Assembly: GCF_900060185.1 (NCBI RefSeq)
Contig: NZ_FIZY01000004.1
Location: 89,623-153,622, forward strand
DNA length: 64,000 nucleotides
Direction: 5' to 3'
DNA from: Grimontia marina
GTDB taxonomy: Bacteria > Pseudomonadota > Gammaproteobacteria > Enterobacterales > Vibrionaceae
Shown here: piece by piece, positions 27,953 through 38,020 of the stretch
Layout of the letters: each line of letters starts with the position of its first letter
How positions within the stretch are numbered: position 1 is the stretch's first letter
Program-made: the position numbers and the translations under genes
Notes under the pieces: generated by a model
Told to the model about the DNA's origin: nothing
What the model saw: the letters and a program-made list of their open reading frames with translations, nothing else
The model's database searches: none

Positions 27953-29950
27953 TTAAGCCAGCAGTTCTTTTGCTGTTTCGACCACATTTTCAGCGGTGAA
28001 ACCAAACATCTTGAACAGCTCACCTGCCGGTGCAGATTCACCGAAGGTGTGCATGCCGATGATACGACCATCAAAGCCCACGTACTTGTACCAGAAGTCC
28101 GCAATGCCCGCTTCGATAGCCACACGTGCTGTCACGTCTGATGGCAGTACCGCTTCACGGTAAGCCGCATCTTGCTTGTCGAACACGTCAGTTGATGGGA
28201 TAGAAACCACACGAACATTGAAACCCTGCGCTGACAGTTCAGTGCTTGCTTCAACCGCCAATTCAACCTCTGAACCGGTCGCAATCAGAATGAGTTCAGG
28301 AGTGCCAATGCAATCTTTCAGGATGTAACCACCCTTGGCGATGTTTGCCACTTGCTCAGCGTTACGCTCTTGTTGAGCCAGGTTCTGACGCGAGAAGATG
28401 AGCGACGTTGGACCATCTTTACGCTCAATCGCCAGTTTCCACGCCACTGCCGATTCTACCTGATCACACGGACGCCATGTACTCATGTTTGGCGTCAGGC
28501 GCAGGGAAGCGATTTGCTCAACCGGCTGGTGTGTTGGGCCGTCTTCACCCAGACCGATTGAATCGTGGGTGTAAACCTGGATGTTCTGCACTTTCATCAG
28601 TGCCGCCATGCGCATCGCGTTACGTGCATATTCCATGAACATCAGGAAGGTCGCACCGTAAGGAACGAAACCGCCGTGCAGGGCGATACCGTTGATGATC
28701 GCGGTCATACCGAACTCACGCACACCGTAGTGGATGTAGCTGCCAGACGCATCTTCACCGGTCAGGGCTTTTGAGCCAGACCACATGGTCAGGTTTGACG
28801 GCGCAAGGTCAGCTGAGCCACCCATGAATTCAGGCAGCATTGCACCGAACGCTTCCAGCGCGTTTTGCGACGCTTTACGTGACGCAATATTCGCTGGGTT
28901 CGCTTGCAGGTCGGCAATGATTTGGTTGGCTTTTTCTTCCCACTCAGCTGGAAGGTCACCGTTTACACGGCGTTTGAACTCTGCCGCCAGCTCTGGGTGT
29001 GCAGCTTCGTACGCAGCCAGCTTCTCGTTCCAAGCTGCTTCTTTTGCAGCGCCTGCTTCTTTCGCGTCCCACTGACCGTAGACGTCAGCTGGGATTTCAA
29101 ACGCAGGGTGTTCCCAACCCAGGAACTCACGTGCGGCTTTGATTTCGTCTGCGCCCAGTGGAGCACCGTGACAGTCATGAGAGCCTGCTTTGTTTGGTGA
29201 ACCGAAACCGATGATGGTTTTGGTACAAATCAAGGTAGGGCGACCGGTTTCTGCTTTCGCCTCTTCAATGGCTGCGTTAATCGCGTTTGCGTCGTGACCG
29301 TCTACTGCTGGGATAACATGCCAGCCGTAAGATTCGAAACGCTTAGGTGTGTCATCAGTGAACCAGCCTTCAACGTGACCGTCGATAGAAATACCGTTGT
29401 CATCCCAGAACGCGATCAGTTTGCCCAGACCCAGGGTGCCTGCCAGCGAACATGCTTCGTGAGAGATACCTTCCATCAGACAGCCGTCACCCAGGAACGC
29501 ATAAGTGTTGTGGTCAACGATGTCGTGGCCTTCACGGTTGAACTGAGCAGCCAGTGCTTTTTCAGCAATCGCCATACCCACAGCGTTGGTGATGCCTTGA
29601 CCCAGAGGACCTGTCGTGGTTTCTACGCCTGGCGCGTAACCGTATTCTGGGTGGCCTGGGGTTTTAGAGTGCAGCTGGCGGAAGTTTTTCAGATCGTCGA
29701 TAGACAGGTCGTAACCGGTCAGGTGCAGTAGAGAGTAGATCAGCATAGAGCCGTGACCATTTGACAGCACGAAGCGGTCGCGGTCTGCCCACTCAGGGTT
29801 TTTTGGGTTGTGGTTCATGTGGTCGCGCCAAAGGACTTCGGCGATGTCCGCCATGCCCATTGGGGCACCTGGGTGACCAGAGTTGGCTTGTTGTACACCG
29901 TCCATGCTGAGGGCACGGATCGCGTTGGCTAAAACCTTGCGAGAAGACAT
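27953..29950 (-). CDS. tkt: Transketolase
   Basis: 665 residues (E. coli TktA 663) from the ATG at 29948-29950 with CAGGAG upstream; a 17-residue upstream extension in frame is not supported. The thiamine diphosphate motif is visible in [15 protein letters not shown] and [11 protein letters not shown]; the pyrimidine domain has [17 protein letters not shown]. It moves two-carbon units between sugar phosphates in the pentose phosphate pathway. It diverges from metK across a 386-base control region. Vibrionaceae can carry two transketolases, so the exact paralogue name is left open. Confidence 0.96.
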   Translation of the reverse strand: MSSRKVLANAIRALSMDGVQQANSGHPGAPMGMADIAEVLWRDHMNHNPKNPEWADRDRFVLSNGHGSMLIYSLLHLTGYDLSIDDLKNFRQLHSKTPGHPEYGYAPGVETTTGPLGQGITNAVGMAIAEKALAAQFNREGHDIVDHNTYAFLGDGCLMEGISHEACSLAGTLGLGKLIAFWDDNGISIDGHVEGWFTDDTPKRFESYGWHVIPAVDGHDANAINAAIEEAKAETGRPTLICTKTIIGFGSPNKAGSHDCHGAPLGADEIKAAREFLGWEHPAFEIPADVYGQWDAKEAGAAKEAAWNEKLAAYEAAHPELAAEFKRRVNGDLPAEWEEKANQIIADLQANPANIASRKASQNALEAFGAMLPEFMGGSADLAPSNLTMWSGSKALTGEDASGSYIHYGVREFGMTAIINGIALHGGFVPYGATFLMFMEYARNAMRMAALMKVQNIQVYTHDSIGLGEDGPTHQPVEQIASLRLTPNMSTWRPCDQVESAVAWKLAIERKDGPTSLIFSRQNLAQQERNAEQVANIAKGGYILKDCIGTPELILIATGSEVELAVEASTELSAQGFNVRVVSIPSTDVFDKQDAAYREAVLPSDVTARVAIEAGIADFWYKYVGFDGRIIGMHTFGESAPAGELFKMFGFTAENVVETAKELLA

Positions 29951-30198
29951 GTCTACTCCTGAGATCATTAGAGGTTTTGAGTTATAAGCAATCCGGCACA
30001 ATACTTGTTAACAAAAGTGGCCAGATTGCTGAATTCGGCGGGCAGATATTGTCGCAAGAGACTGGCAGCTCTGCAAACGTTTTACATGGCTGATTTTAAG
30101 GGATTCTGTTGCTTAATCACGCATAAGTTCTGCATCTATCTGTAACCAATAGATTACAGGCGCAATCGTTTACTTATTTACGCGTACAATTTGTGAGG

Positions 30199-30226
30199 TT
30201 GATTTATACGGTTCTCTGCGTAGAAT
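30199..30226 (+). promoter_or_regulatory. Sigma-70 promoter of metK
   Basis: TTGATT at 30199-30204, a 16-base spacer, and TAGAAT at 30221-30226. It leads into a leader of about 100 bases before metK, and the MetJ-like boxes begin right at its end. Confidence 0.6.
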
Positions 30227-30250
30227 AGACGTCCAGATGGCAAAGCATCT
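30227..30250. promoter_or_regulatory. Candidate tandem MetJ boxes
   Basis: Three adjacent 8-base units AGACGTCC, AGATGGCA and AAGCATCT, compared with the met box AGACGTCT (about 7, 5 and 5 matches). They directly abut the metK -10, so a bound MetJ-SAM complex would cover the transcription start, giving feedback from SAM on SAM synthetase. Confidence 0.6.
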
Positions 30251-30336
30251 ATACCTTTATACGGTCAAAAGACCAAAGGTGCTTGTGCAAACAGATATTC
30301 GGTATCAACCAAATTTATTATTGCTAGGGAAAAGAC

Positions 30337-31491
30337 ATGGCTAAACACCTGTTTACTTCTGAGTCAGTGTCAGAAGGTCATCCAGACAAAATCGCAGACC
30401 AGATTTCAGACGCCGTTCTTGACGCGATTCTGGAACAGGATCCAAAAGCACGCGTAGCCTGTGAGACTTACGTGAAAACCGGCATGGTGATGGTTGGTGG
30501 TGAAATCACGACATCAGCATGGGTTGATATCGAAGAGCTGACCCGCGAAACCGTTCGTGAAATCGGCTACGTACACTCAGATATGGGTTTTGACGCGGAT
30601 TCATGTGCAGTTCTGAACACCATCGGTAAACAGTCACCAGACATCAACCAAGGCGTTGATAAAACTGACCCTAAAGAGCAGGGCGCAGGCGACCAAGGCA
30701 TCATGTTCGGTTACGCATGTAACGAAACTGATGTATTGATGCCAGCACCAATCACATACTCTCACCGTTTGGTTCAACGTCAGGCAGAAGTTCGCAAGAA
30801 CGGCACGCTGCCTTGGCTACGTCCGGATGCTAAATCTCAGGTTACCTTCCAGTACGACCAAGGTAAGATCGTGGGCATTGATGCGGTTGTTCTGTCCACC
30901 CAGCACTGTGACAGCATCTCTACGCCAGACCTGCGCGAAGCGGTAATGGAAGAGATTATCAAGCCAGTACTGCCTGCAGAGTGGCTGAACAAAGACACCA
31001 ACTTCTTCATCAACCCAACTGGCCGTTTCGTTATCGGTGGCCCAATGGGTGACTGTGGTCTGACTGGTCGTAAGATCATCGTTGATACCTATGGCGGCGC
31101 TGCTCGTCACGGTGGCGGTGCATTCTCGGGTAAAGATCCATCAAAAGTTGACCGTTCAGCGGCATACGCAGCGCGCTACGTAGCAAAGAACATCGTTGCT
31201 GCAGGCATGGCAGACCGCTGTGAAATCCAGCTGTCTTACGCTATCGGTGTTGCTGATCCAACGTCTATCATGGTGGAAACCTTCGGTACCGAGAAAGTGT
31301 CTCACGACATCATCATTGAAGCAGTTCGCCAGCACTTCGACTTACGCCCTTACGGCCTACAGGAAATGCTGGACCTGCTGCAACCTATCTATAAGAAGAC
31401 AGCAGCTTACGGTCACTTCGGTCGAGAAGAGTTCCCTTGGGAAAAGACCGACAAAGTGGCAGCACTGCGCGATTTCGCTCAAATCAAGTAA
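30337..31491 (+). CDS. metK: S-adenosylmethionine synthetase
   Basis: 384 residues, the same length as E. coli. Begins [18 protein letters not shown] with the ATP-site His; [12 protein letters not shown] is the methionine-loop signature and [22 protein letters not shown] the phosphate-binding loop. It joins ATP and methionine to form SAM, the main methyl donor. Single gene with its own promoter, MetJ-like boxes and terminator. Confidence 0.98.
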   Translation: MAKHLFTSESVSEGHPDKIADQISDAVLDAILEQDPKARVACETYVKTGMVMVGGEITTSAWVDIEELTRETVREIGYVHSDMGFDADSCAVLNTIGKQSPDINQGVDKTDPKEQGAGDQGIMFGYACNETDVLMPAPITYSHRLVQRQAEVRKNGTLPWLRPDAKSQVTFQYDQGKIVGIDAVVLSTQHCDSISTPDLREAVMEEIIKPVLPAEWLNKDTNFFINPTGRFVIGGPMGDCGLTGRKIIVDTYGGAARHGGGAFSGKDPSKVDRSAAYAARYVAKNIVAAGMADRCEIQLSYAIGVADPTSIMVETFGTEKVSHDIIIEAVRQHFDLRPYGLQEMLDLLQPIYKKTAAYGHFGREEFPWEKTDKVAALRDFAQIK

Positions 31492-31506
31492 TCGCAATCT
31501 GCATGC

Positions 31507-31535
31507 AAAAGGGAAGCTCAGGCTTCCCTTTTTTG
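31507..31535 (+). terminator. Terminator of metK
   Basis: AAAAGGGAAGC (31507-31517), a TCAG loop and GCTTCCCTTTT (31522-31532), then more T. Confidence 0.9.
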
Positions 31536-31580
31536 TTTCTGTTCCCTACCCTGTCGGCTCTGGAATCCAAACCGCCGAAT

Positions 31581-32072
31581 ATGAACGAACTCCACTATCG
31601 TCTTACCCAGCGCGTCAGCGAATGCATCACTCAGGCTAACAAACAGCTTGGGAGTGACTTTGCTGTGCCTGCCATTCGGTTTGATATTCGTGGGAAAACG
31701 GCAGGAATGGCATTGCTTCAACGCTGGCAACTCAGGTTTAACCCGGTATTGCTGGAAGAAAACATTCAGGCGTTTTTTGACGAAGTGGTGCCTCATGAAA
31801 TCAGTCATCTGATTGTCTATGCCCGTTTTGGAAAAGTGCGGCCACACGGCAAAGAGTGGCAGTCGGTGATGTCACAGGTGTTTGGTGTCGCCCCAAAAAC
31901 CACACATAACTTTGATATCAGCTCTGTTCAAGGTAAAACCTTTACCTACCAGTGTGCCTGCGACCACATTGAGCTTTCTGTGCGACGTCACAACAAGGTT
32001 CAGCGCGACCAGGTTCAATACGTTTGCCGTCGTTGCAAACAACCTCTCACCTTCACCTCGCAATCTGCATAA
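31581..32072 (+). CDS. sprT: SprT-family zinc metalloprotease-like protein
   Basis: 163 residues from the ATG at 31581 (E. coli SprT 165); an open frame continues upstream through the metK end but is not credible. The zinc-binding HEISH sequence lies near residue 73 in VPHEISHLIVYARFG. A C-terminal zinc ribbon is visible as CACDH and CRRC, matching the SprT pattern. The ribosome binding site is weak. Probable role is proteolysis, by analogy with eukaryotic SPRTN; the bacterial substrate is not known. Placement between metK and endonuclease I is conserved in relatives. Confidence 0.88.
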   Translation: MNELHYRLTQRVSECITQANKQLGSDFAVPAIRFDIRGKTAGMALLQRWQLRFNPVLLEENIQAFFDEVVPHEISHLIVYARFGKVRPHGKEWQSVMSQVFGVAPKTTHNFDISSVQGKTFTYQCACDHIELSVRRHNKVQRDQVQYVCRRCKQPLTFTSQSA

Positions 32073-32187
32073 GCAATATTGCACTTATCAACAAACTATT
32101 CAATTAACACTAATTTAGTGAGATTTATCTCGCAATAGTCTGTAATAATCAAACTACATAATTCCAACGCTGAGCGCTAAACACATC

Positions 32188-32895
32188 ATGAGAACATTTT
32201 TGATGCTGCTTTCAGCACTGCTGATCCCCTCAATGACGTCAGCGGCTGAGCATCCGCAATCCTTCAGTAAAGCCAAACGTATCGCGCAAAAAATTTATCA
32301 GGACTACCCCACTTCATTTTACTGTGGCTGTGACATTGAATGGCAGGGTAAAAAAGGTGTGCCCGATTTTTCAGAGTGCGGCTATCAGGTCCGCAAACAG
32401 GAAAAGCGTGCCAACCGTATTGAATGGGAGCATGTGGTTCCAGCTTGGCAATTTGGCCACCAGCGCCAATGCTGGCAAGAAGGTGGACGCAAGAACTGCA
32501 CCCGCAATGATGTCTCTTTCAAACTGATGGAAGCTGACCTGCACAACCTTGTACCAGCCATTGGTGAAGTGAACGGCGACCGCTCTAACTTCCGCTTCTC
32601 ACAATGGAATGGCAACGACGGTGCTTTCTACGGCCAGTGCTCGGCCAAAGTGAACTTCAAGCAACGCGTTTTTGAACCGCCTGCAGAGAGTCGTGGTGCG
32701 ATTGCTCGTATTTATAAGTACATGAACAAGCAGTATGATTTTCGTTTAGCATCCGCTCAGAAAAAGCTGATGGATGCCTGGGACAAAACCTATCCGGTCA
32801 ACCAGTGGGAGTGTGAGCGCGACCGCCGCATCGCCCGCGAGCAAGGCAATCACAATCCTTTTGTGCAAGCTTCCTGCGAAAAGGCCGGTCTATAA
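32188..32895 (+). CDS. endA: Endonuclease I, periplasmic/secreted DNase
   Basis: 235 residues (E. coli EndA 235; Vibrio Dns/Vvn about 231). Signal peptide with cleavage after about residue 19 (MTSAAEH). The beta-beta-alpha metal core is seen in [11 protein letters not shown], with the general-base His, and in [21 protein letters not shown]. Eight cysteines in the mature protein fit the four disulfides of the family. It degrades double-stranded DNA outside the cytoplasm; in vibrios such enzymes limit natural transformation and supply phosphate. It is followed by rsmE and gshB, as in E. coli. Confidence 0.95.
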   Translation: MRTFLMLLSALLIPSMTSAAEHPQSFSKAKRIAQKIYQDYPTSFYCGCDIEWQGKKGVPDFSECGYQVRKQEKRANRIEWEHVVPAWQFGHQRQCWQEGGRKNCTRNDVSFKLMEADLHNLVPAIGEVNGDRSNFRFSQWNGNDGAFYGQCSAKVNFKQRVFEPPAESRGAIARIYKYMNKQYDFRLASAQKKLMDAWDKTYPVNQWECERDRRIAREQGNHNPFVQASCEKAGL

Positions 32896-32970
32896 CTCGG
32901 CACCGGACTACTGACTACAGGCAGCAGCGTGATACACTGCTGCCTATTGTTATTCACTCATGAAAACACC

Positions 32971-33702
32971 ATGCGTATCCCAAGAATTTTTCATCCTGAA
33001 TCCTTGTCGGGCACAGGCCGTGTTGCGCTGAGCGGAGACGCAGCCAATCACGTCGGCCGTGTGCTTCGTATGCAGACAGGTCAGGAAGTACTGTTGTTTG
33101 ATGGTCACGGCGCAGAGTTCCCTGCCGTGATTGCCGAGTCAGGTAAAAAATCAGTCAGTGTAGACATTGTTGAGCGTGTGGAACGCAGCATCGAATCACC
33201 GCTGGATTTGCACTTGGGTCAGGTCATCAGCCGCGGCGACAAGATGGAATTCACCATCCAGAAATCCGTGGAACTGGGCGTCAACGTCATCACCCCCCTG
33301 ATCTCCGAACGTTGTGGTGTGAAACTCAATGCAGAACGTTTCGACAAAAAGCTGTACCAATGGCAGAAGATCGCGATTGCAGCCTGTGAGCAGTGTGGCC
33401 GTAATGTGGTGCCGGAAATCCGCCCTGTAATGTCGCTGGATGGGTGGATGCAGGAGACATTCGACGGGATGAAGCTGAACCTTCACCCACGCGCAAAATA
33501 CTCAATCAATACCCTACCTGAGCCAGTTAGCCGCGTACGACTGCTGATTGGCCCTGAAGGCGGCCTGTCATCAGAAGAAATTGAGCGAACCCGCGAGTTC
33601 GGGTTTGAGGAAATACTATTGGGGCCACGTGTTCTGCGCACTGAAACCGCAGCACTGACGGCAATCACTGCCCTGCAGGTTCGCTTTGGCGATCTGGGTT
33701 AA
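32971..33702 (+). CDS. rsmE: 16S rRNA (uracil-1498-N3)-methyltransferase
   Basis: 243 residues (E. coli 243), from the ATG at 32971; the frame is open 14 codons further up but the MRIPRIFHP start aligns with the family. N-terminal PUA-like domain with [20 protein letters not shown], then a SPOUT methyltransferase domain with the knot motif [13 protein letters not shown] and [14 protein letters not shown]. It methylates U1498 in the decoding region of the 30S subunit. The genes that follow, gshB-yqgE-ruvX, keep the E. coli order. Confidence 0.95.
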   Translation: MRIPRIFHPESLSGTGRVALSGDAANHVGRVLRMQTGQEVLLFDGHGAEFPAVIAESGKKSVSVDIVERVERSIESPLDLHLGQVISRGDKMEFTIQKSVELGVNVITPLISERCGVKLNAERFDKKLYQWQKIAIAACEQCGRNVVPEIRPVMSLDGWMQETFDGMKLNLHPRAKYSINTLPEPVSRVRLLIGPEGGLSSEEIERTREFGFEEILLGPRVLRTETAALTAITALQVRFGDLG

Positions 33703-33731
33703 CGGCGACCTCAGTTAATAAGGATAAATTA

Positions 33732-34679
33732 ATGATCAAACTGGGCGTAGTGATGGATCCAATCGAGTCCATCAACATCAAAAAAGACTCCTCCTTTGCC
33801 ATGATGCTGGAAGCGCAAAAGCGCGGCTGGGAAATTCATTACATGCAAATGAATGATCTGTCTTTAGAGCAAGGCAAAGCGCTGGCGCGCACCAAGATTG
33901 TCTCGCTGGAAGAAAACCCGGAGAAATGGTTTGAGGTGGTCAGCGAACAGGAAATCGCACTGGCCGATCTCGACGCTGTGTTGATGCGTAAAGACCCGCC
34001 GTTTGATACCGAATACATCTACGCGACTTACATTCTAGAGCGCGCGGAAGTGGAAGGTTGTCTTATCGTTAACAAACCGCAGAGCCTGCGTGACTGTAAC
34101 GAAAAGCTGTTCACTGCTTGGTTCCCAGAGTACACACCAACCACGCTGGTCACCCGTCGTGCAGATCAAATCAAAGCATTTCAGGAAAAACACGGCGACG
34201 TGATCCTGAAACCTTTGGATGGCATGGGCGGCTCGTCTATTTTCCGTGTGAAGCAGGGCGATCCTAACCTGTCAGTGATCATCGAAACACTGACCAGCCT
34301 TGGCAACAACTACTGCATGGCACAGACGTTTGTGCCAGACATCAGCAGTGGCGACAAACGTATTCTGGTGGTAGATGGTGAGCCTATGCCTTACTGTCTG
34401 GCCCGTATTCCAGCCAAAGGCGAAACCCGTGGCAATCTAGCAGCAGGCGGCCGTGGTGAAGCACGCCCACTCAGCGACACTGACTGGGCAATTGCCCATG
34501 CAGTGGCACCAACGCTGAAAGAGAAAGGCCTGATCTTCGTAGGTTTGGACATCATTGGTGACAAGTTGACCGAAATTAACGTGACCAGCCCGACTTGTAT
34601 CCGTGAAATTGAAGCTGCATTTGATATCAATATCAGTGGCAAATTAATGGATGCCATCGAAGTTCGCCTGCAAAAATAA
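33732..34679 (+). CDS. gshB: Glutathione synthetase
   Basis: 315 residues (E. coli 316). ATP-grasp enzyme: MIKLGVVMDPIESINIKKDS at the start, the phosphate-binding loop VILKPLDGMGGSSIFRV near 157, and TEINVTSPTCIREIE at the metal/ATP site. It adds glycine to gamma-glutamylcysteine. It starts 29 bases after rsmE behind AAGGATAA. Nothing unusual. Confidence 0.97.
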   Translation: MIKLGVVMDPIESINIKKDSSFAMMLEAQKRGWEIHYMQMNDLSLEQGKALARTKIVSLEENPEKWFEVVSEQEIALADLDAVLMRKDPPFDTEYIYATYILERAEVEGCLIVNKPQSLRDCNEKLFTAWFPEYTPTTLVTRRADQIKAFQEKHGDVILKPLDGMGGSSIFRVKQGDPNLSVIIETLTSLGNNYCMAQTFVPDISSGDKRILVVDGEPMPYCLARIPAKGETRGNLAAGGRGEARPLSDTDWAIAHAVAPTLKEKGLIFVGLDIIGDKLTEINVTSPTCIREIEAAFDINISGKLMDAIEVRLQK

Positions 34680-34789
34680 CCGCACGGCAAACCGGGCGAA
34701 ACTGCTCGCCCGGATCTGACATTCTGCAGCTTACTGCTCATAATGAAAGTAGGCTCATACGCAATGAAGGGCGCAATGTGGAAGACACA

Positions 34790-35353
34790 GTGAATTTAAA
34801 AAATCATTTCTTGGTCGCAATGCCCAGCATGGCTGATGAACGCTTCCAGCAAAGTGTCGTTTATATGTGCGAACATAACGAAGATGGCGCCATGGGACTG
34901 GTGATCAACCAACCTATCAATATCTCCATTGCCAACATGCTGGATCAAATCGAGGTAGAGCGTGAACAGGATGTTACCCATCCGGTCAGCCTTGACCAGC
35001 CCGTGCTTTTCGGCGGTCCAGTTTCGGAAGATCGAGGCTTCGTCCTGCACAAGAATCCGAAGCTTTTCGGCTCGAGTGTTCAGCTTTCTGATGAGCTGAC
35101 CGTGACGACATCCAAAGACATTCTCAGTATCTTGGGAACCACTGAGGAGCCCGAGCAATTCATTGTTGCGCTTGGCTACGCGGGTTGGGATGCTGGTCAA
35201 TTGGAGCAGGAATTGGCAGAGAACAGTTGGCTGACCATAGAAGCGGACCCCAAAGTCATTTTCGAAACCCCCATCAACGAGCGCTGGGAAAAAGCCCTCA
35301 AGCAGATGGGCATAGACGCCTTAAACCTGTCCACAGACATTGGACACGCATAA
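34790..35353 (+). CDS. yqgE: UPF0301 protein YqgE (AlgH family)
   Basis: 187 residues, the same length as E. coli YqgE, if started at the GTG at 34790, which has GGAAG five bases upstream and gives VNLKNHFLVAMP in register with the family. A GTG at 34778 would add four residues. Conserved segments are VVYMCEHNEDGAMGLVIN, GGPVSEDRGFVLH and VALGYAGWDAGQLEQEL. The structure of the family is known but the function is not firmly established. It is adjacent to ruvX, as in nearly all gammaproteobacteria. Confidence 0.92.
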   Translation: MNLKNHFLVAMPSMADERFQQSVVYMCEHNEDGAMGLVINQPINISIANMLDQIEVEREQDVTHPVSLDQPVLFGGPVSEDRGFVLHKNPKLFGSSVQLSDELTVTTSKDILSILGTTEEPEQFIVALGYAGWDAGQLEQELAENSWLTIEADPKVIFETPINERWEKALKQMGIDALNLSTDIGHA

Positions 35354-35362
35354 GAGTTTTCC

Positions 35363-35794
35363 ATGAGTAACATTCAAACAGTGCTGGGCTTTGATTACGG
35401 CACAAAAAGCATCGGTGTGGCTATTGGTCAGGCCATTACCGGCACTGCCCGTCCGCTTAAAGCTATCAAAGCAAAAGATGGCATCCCAAGCTGGGAAATC
35501 ATTGAAGCCATTTTGAAAGAGTGGACACCGGATCTGGTCGTCGTGGGTTTACCCTTGGATTTACACGGCGGCGAATTGGAAACCATTACACCCCGCGCCC
35601 GTAAATTTGCCAACCGTCTGAAAGGCCGTTTTGGCGTGAATGTGGAATTGCATGACGAGCGTCTGACCACGACAGAAGCACGTTCTTCCCTTTTCGAATA
35701 CGGCGGCTATAAAGCACTGGGCAAAGGGGAAATCGATAGCCAGTCAGCGGTCATCATTGTTGAAAGCTGGTTTGAAAACCAATACGGTGAATGA
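35363..35794 (+). CDS. ruvX: Putative pre-16S rRNA nuclease YqgF/RuvX
   Basis: 143 residues (E. coli 138). RNase H-like fold: [16 protein letters not shown] with the first catalytic Asp, then [22 protein letters not shown] with Asp-Glu, and [12 protein letters not shown] with the last acidic residue. It is implicated in 5' maturation of 16S rRNA, and was formerly proposed as a Holliday junction resolvase. It starts nine bases after yqgE; a strong terminator follows. Confidence 0.94.
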   Translation: MSNIQTVLGFDYGTKSIGVAIGQAITGTARPLKAIKAKDGIPSWEIIEAILKEWTPDLVVVGLPLDLHGGELETITPRARKFANRLKGRFGVNVELHDERLTTTEARSSLFEYGGYKALGKGEIDSQSAVIIVESWFENQYGE

Positions 35795-35796
35795 AC

Positions 35797-35824
35797 GAAA
35801 AGCGCACTCAGGCGCTTTTCTTTT
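35797..35824. terminator. Bidirectional terminator, ruvX and pilU
   Basis: GAAAAGCGC (35797-35805) pairs with GCGCTTTTC (35812-35820), and T-rich DNA follows. It lies between convergent genes. Confidence 0.85.
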
Positions 35825-35841
35825 ATCTGTGAACCACAACT

Positions 35842-36954
35842 TTATTTACTCCCCTCAATGCTGACATTCGCCAGCGAAAGTCCGCCAGAGGATTGCTCAG
35901 CCATTTTCATCATCAGTTTGAGATCATTTCGCGAGTCCGCGTGGTGGAGTGCTTCGTCTTTAGAAACCTTGCCCGCCTGAAACAACTCAAACAGGGATTG
36001 GTCAAAGGTACACATTCCCGCGTTCTTGCCTTTGCGGATCGTTTCTTTCAGCTCATGCAGTTCACCACGGCGAATCAGATCCGACACATGGGAAGTATTA
36101 AGCAGAAGCTCGTATGCGCCATGACGTCCGATACCACTGACGTCTGGCACCAGTTGCTGGGCCAGAATACCGCGAAGGTTGAGCGACAAATCAAACAGGA
36201 ACTGTTCGCGACGCTCTTTCGGTACCAAATGAAGCACCCTTTCCAGTGCCTGATTGGCATTGTTGGCGTGTAAGGTTGCGATACAAAGGTGACCGGTTTC
36301 AGCAAACTGCATGGCATATTCCATGGTTTCCTGGGTTCGGATTTCACCAATCATGATCATATCCGGCGCCTGACGCAGCGAGTTTTTAAGCGCCACTTCA
36401 TAGCTATCCGTATCAATACCGATTTCACGCTGGGTCACGATGCATTTGTCATGCGGGTGGATAAACTCAATCGGGTCTTCCACTGTCAGAATATGGCCGC
36501 TGCGATGACGGTTACGGAACCCCACCATCGCTGCCATTGAGGTTGATTTACCCGAACCTGTCGCACCAACAATCAGCACCAAACCGCGCTTGGCAATAGA
36601 CAAATCCTGAATCACATCCGGCAAACCCAGTGAGTAAATATCAGGGATTTTAGTTTCAATGCGGCGAATAACCATACCCGGCAAATCACGCTGCCAAAAC
36701 GCACTGACACGGAAGCGTCCATTTTCAGTCACCAAGGCAAAATTCGCTTCACGGTCGGCATAAAACTTCTGCTCGGTTTCCGTATCCATGGCCTCAGTGA
36801 CCAGCGCTTTGACACTTTCTAGGTCAAGCTTTCCGCCCACAGGTTTTAAGCTGCCATCGACACGCAACATACAAGGTGCATCGACCGTGATGTAACAATC
36901 CGATGCCTTCTGCGCCAGCATCTTATCCATAAGCTCCTGGAGCGTATTCTGCAT
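35842..36954 (-). CDS. pilU: Type IV pilus retraction ATPase PilU
   Basis: 370 residues. Secretion ATPase: Walker A GATGSGKSTSMAAM near 129-142, Asp box RNRHRSGHILTVEDPIEF, Walker B DMIMIGEIRTQET and His box TGHLCIATLHANNANQAL. The longer C-terminal tail compared with PilT is typical of PilU. It assists PilT in pulling back type IV pili for twitching, DNA uptake and surface sensing. It starts two bases after the pilT stop, so the pair forms one operon. Confidence 0.94.
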   Translation of the reverse strand: MQNTLQELMDKMLAQKASDCYITVDAPCMLRVDGSLKPVGGKLDLESVKALVTEAMDTETEQKFYADREANFALVTENGRFRVSAFWQRDLPGMVIRRIETKIPDIYSLGLPDVIQDLSIAKRGLVLIVGATGSGKSTSMAAMVGFRNRHRSGHILTVEDPIEFIHPHDKCIVTQREIGIDTDSYEVALKNSLRQAPDMIMIGEIRTQETMEYAMQFAETGHLCIATLHANNANQALERVLHLVPKERREQFLFDLSLNLRGILAQQLVPDVSGIGRHGAYELLLNTSHVSDLIRRGELHELKETIRKGKNAGMCTFDQSLFELFQAGKVSKDEALHHADSRNDLKLMMKMAEQSSGGLSLANVSIEGSK

Positions 36955-36956
36955 GA

Positions 36957-37994
36957 TTAGAAGCCCATCCCAGCGTTATCCAATGCTTTGTTTGCTTCAG
37001 CTGTATCCACCAACCCCTGCATGGTGAGGTTTCGAAGCGACTGTTCCATCGTCAGCATGCCAAGGCCTGATCCGGTTTGGATCATCGAATACATCTGGGC
37101 AATCTTGTCTTCACGGATAAGGTTTCGGATAGCAGGTGTCGCAATCATCACCTCATGGGCAGCAATACGGCCGCCGGAAATCTGCTTCACCAATTTTTGC
37201 GAAACCACCGCACGCAACGACTCAGACAGCATGGAACGCACCATCGGCTTATCCGCACCTGGAAAAACATCAATAATGCGGTCGATGGTTTTTGCCGCAC
37301 TGGAGGTATGCAACGTACCAAATACCAAGTGACCGGTTTCTGCTGCCGTCAGTGCAAGGCTAATGGTTTCCTTGTCACGAAGCTCACCAACCAGAATCAC
37401 ATCCGGGTCTTCACGCAGTGCCGAGCGGAGTGCATTGTTGAAGGAGTGGGTATCGCGGTGCACTTCACGCTGGTTGATCAGACAGTTTTTCTGTTCGTGG
37501 ACAAATTCAATTGGGTCTTCAATGGTCAATACGTGACGATGCTGACTGCTGTTAATTTTGTCTATCATCGCCGCCAGCGTGGTCGACTTACCTGAGCCTG
37601 TCGGTCCGGTGACCAGTACCAGACCTTTCTGATATTCGGTAAATTGTTGGAACACTGCTGGTGCGTTAATCGCATCAAGTGTCGGAATTTTCGAAGGAAT
37701 GCTACGGAAAACTGCGGCACAGCCTCGGGATTGGTGAAACGCATTGACACGGAAGCGACCGACAGAGGCAAGCTCAAAAGAGAAGTCAACTTCAAGGTTC
37801 TGTTCAAACTCGCGCTGCTGAGCATCGTTCATGATATCGAAAATAAGACGGTGCACAGCATTGTGGTCTAGCGGAGGCAGGCTAAGCTTGCGGACATCAC
37901 CATCTACACGGACCATTGGGGGAACCCCAGCTGAAAGATGTAGATCTGAAGCGTTATGCTTTACACTAAAGTCCAATAATTCAGTAATATCCAT
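36957..37994 (-). CDS. pilT: Type IV pilus twitching motility ATPase PilT
   Basis: 345 residues (P. aeruginosa 344). Walker A GPTGSGKSTTLAAMID at about 129-144, Asp box HRHVLTIEDPIEFVH, Walker B DVILVGELRDKET and His box TGHLVFGTLHTSSAAKTIDR. It is a hexameric motor that retracts pili. It diverges from yggS with only 26 bases between start codons, so the promoters of each must lie partly inside the neighbour's coding region. This tight pilT/yggS arrangement is common in gammaproteobacteria. Confidence 0.96.
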   Translation of the reverse strand: MDITELLDFSVKHNASDLHLSAGVPPMVRVDGDVRKLSLPPLDHNAVHRLIFDIMNDAQQREFEQNLEVDFSFELASVGRFRVNAFHQSRGCAAVFRSIPSKIPTLDAINAPAVFQQFTEYQKGLVLVTGPTGSGKSTTLAAMIDKINSSQHRHVLTIEDPIEFVHEQKNCLINQREVHRDTHSFNNALRSALREDPDVILVGELRDKETISLALTAAETGHLVFGTLHTSSAAKTIDRIIDVFPGADKPMVRSMLSESLRAVVSQKLVKQISGGRIAAHEVMIATPAIRNLIREDKIAQMYSMIQTGSGLGMLTMEQSLRNLTMQGLVDTAEANKALDNAGMGF

Positions 37995-38020
37995 TAACTC
38001 GTTTCCTCGCAGAATCTAAC

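Larger units (their letters stand above)
29951..30336. other. Divergent tkt/metK control region
   Basis: No gene in this 386-base gap. Items seen: a GCAAACGTTTTAC half-matching LacI/PurR-type motif at 30073-30085, the inverted repeat CTGTAA-N8-TTACAG at 30140-30159, the metK promoter at 30199-30226, MetJ-like boxes at 30227-30250, and a bulged hairpin in the metK leader at 30253-30280 (ACCTTT...GGTC-AAAA-GACC-AAAGGT). A purine-rich AGGGAAAAG precedes metK. Confidence 0.55.

Noticed and set aside
31437..31580. Longer SprT with 48 more N-terminal residues
   Set aside because: The extension overlaps the metK end and its terminator; the ATG at 31581 gives the family length.
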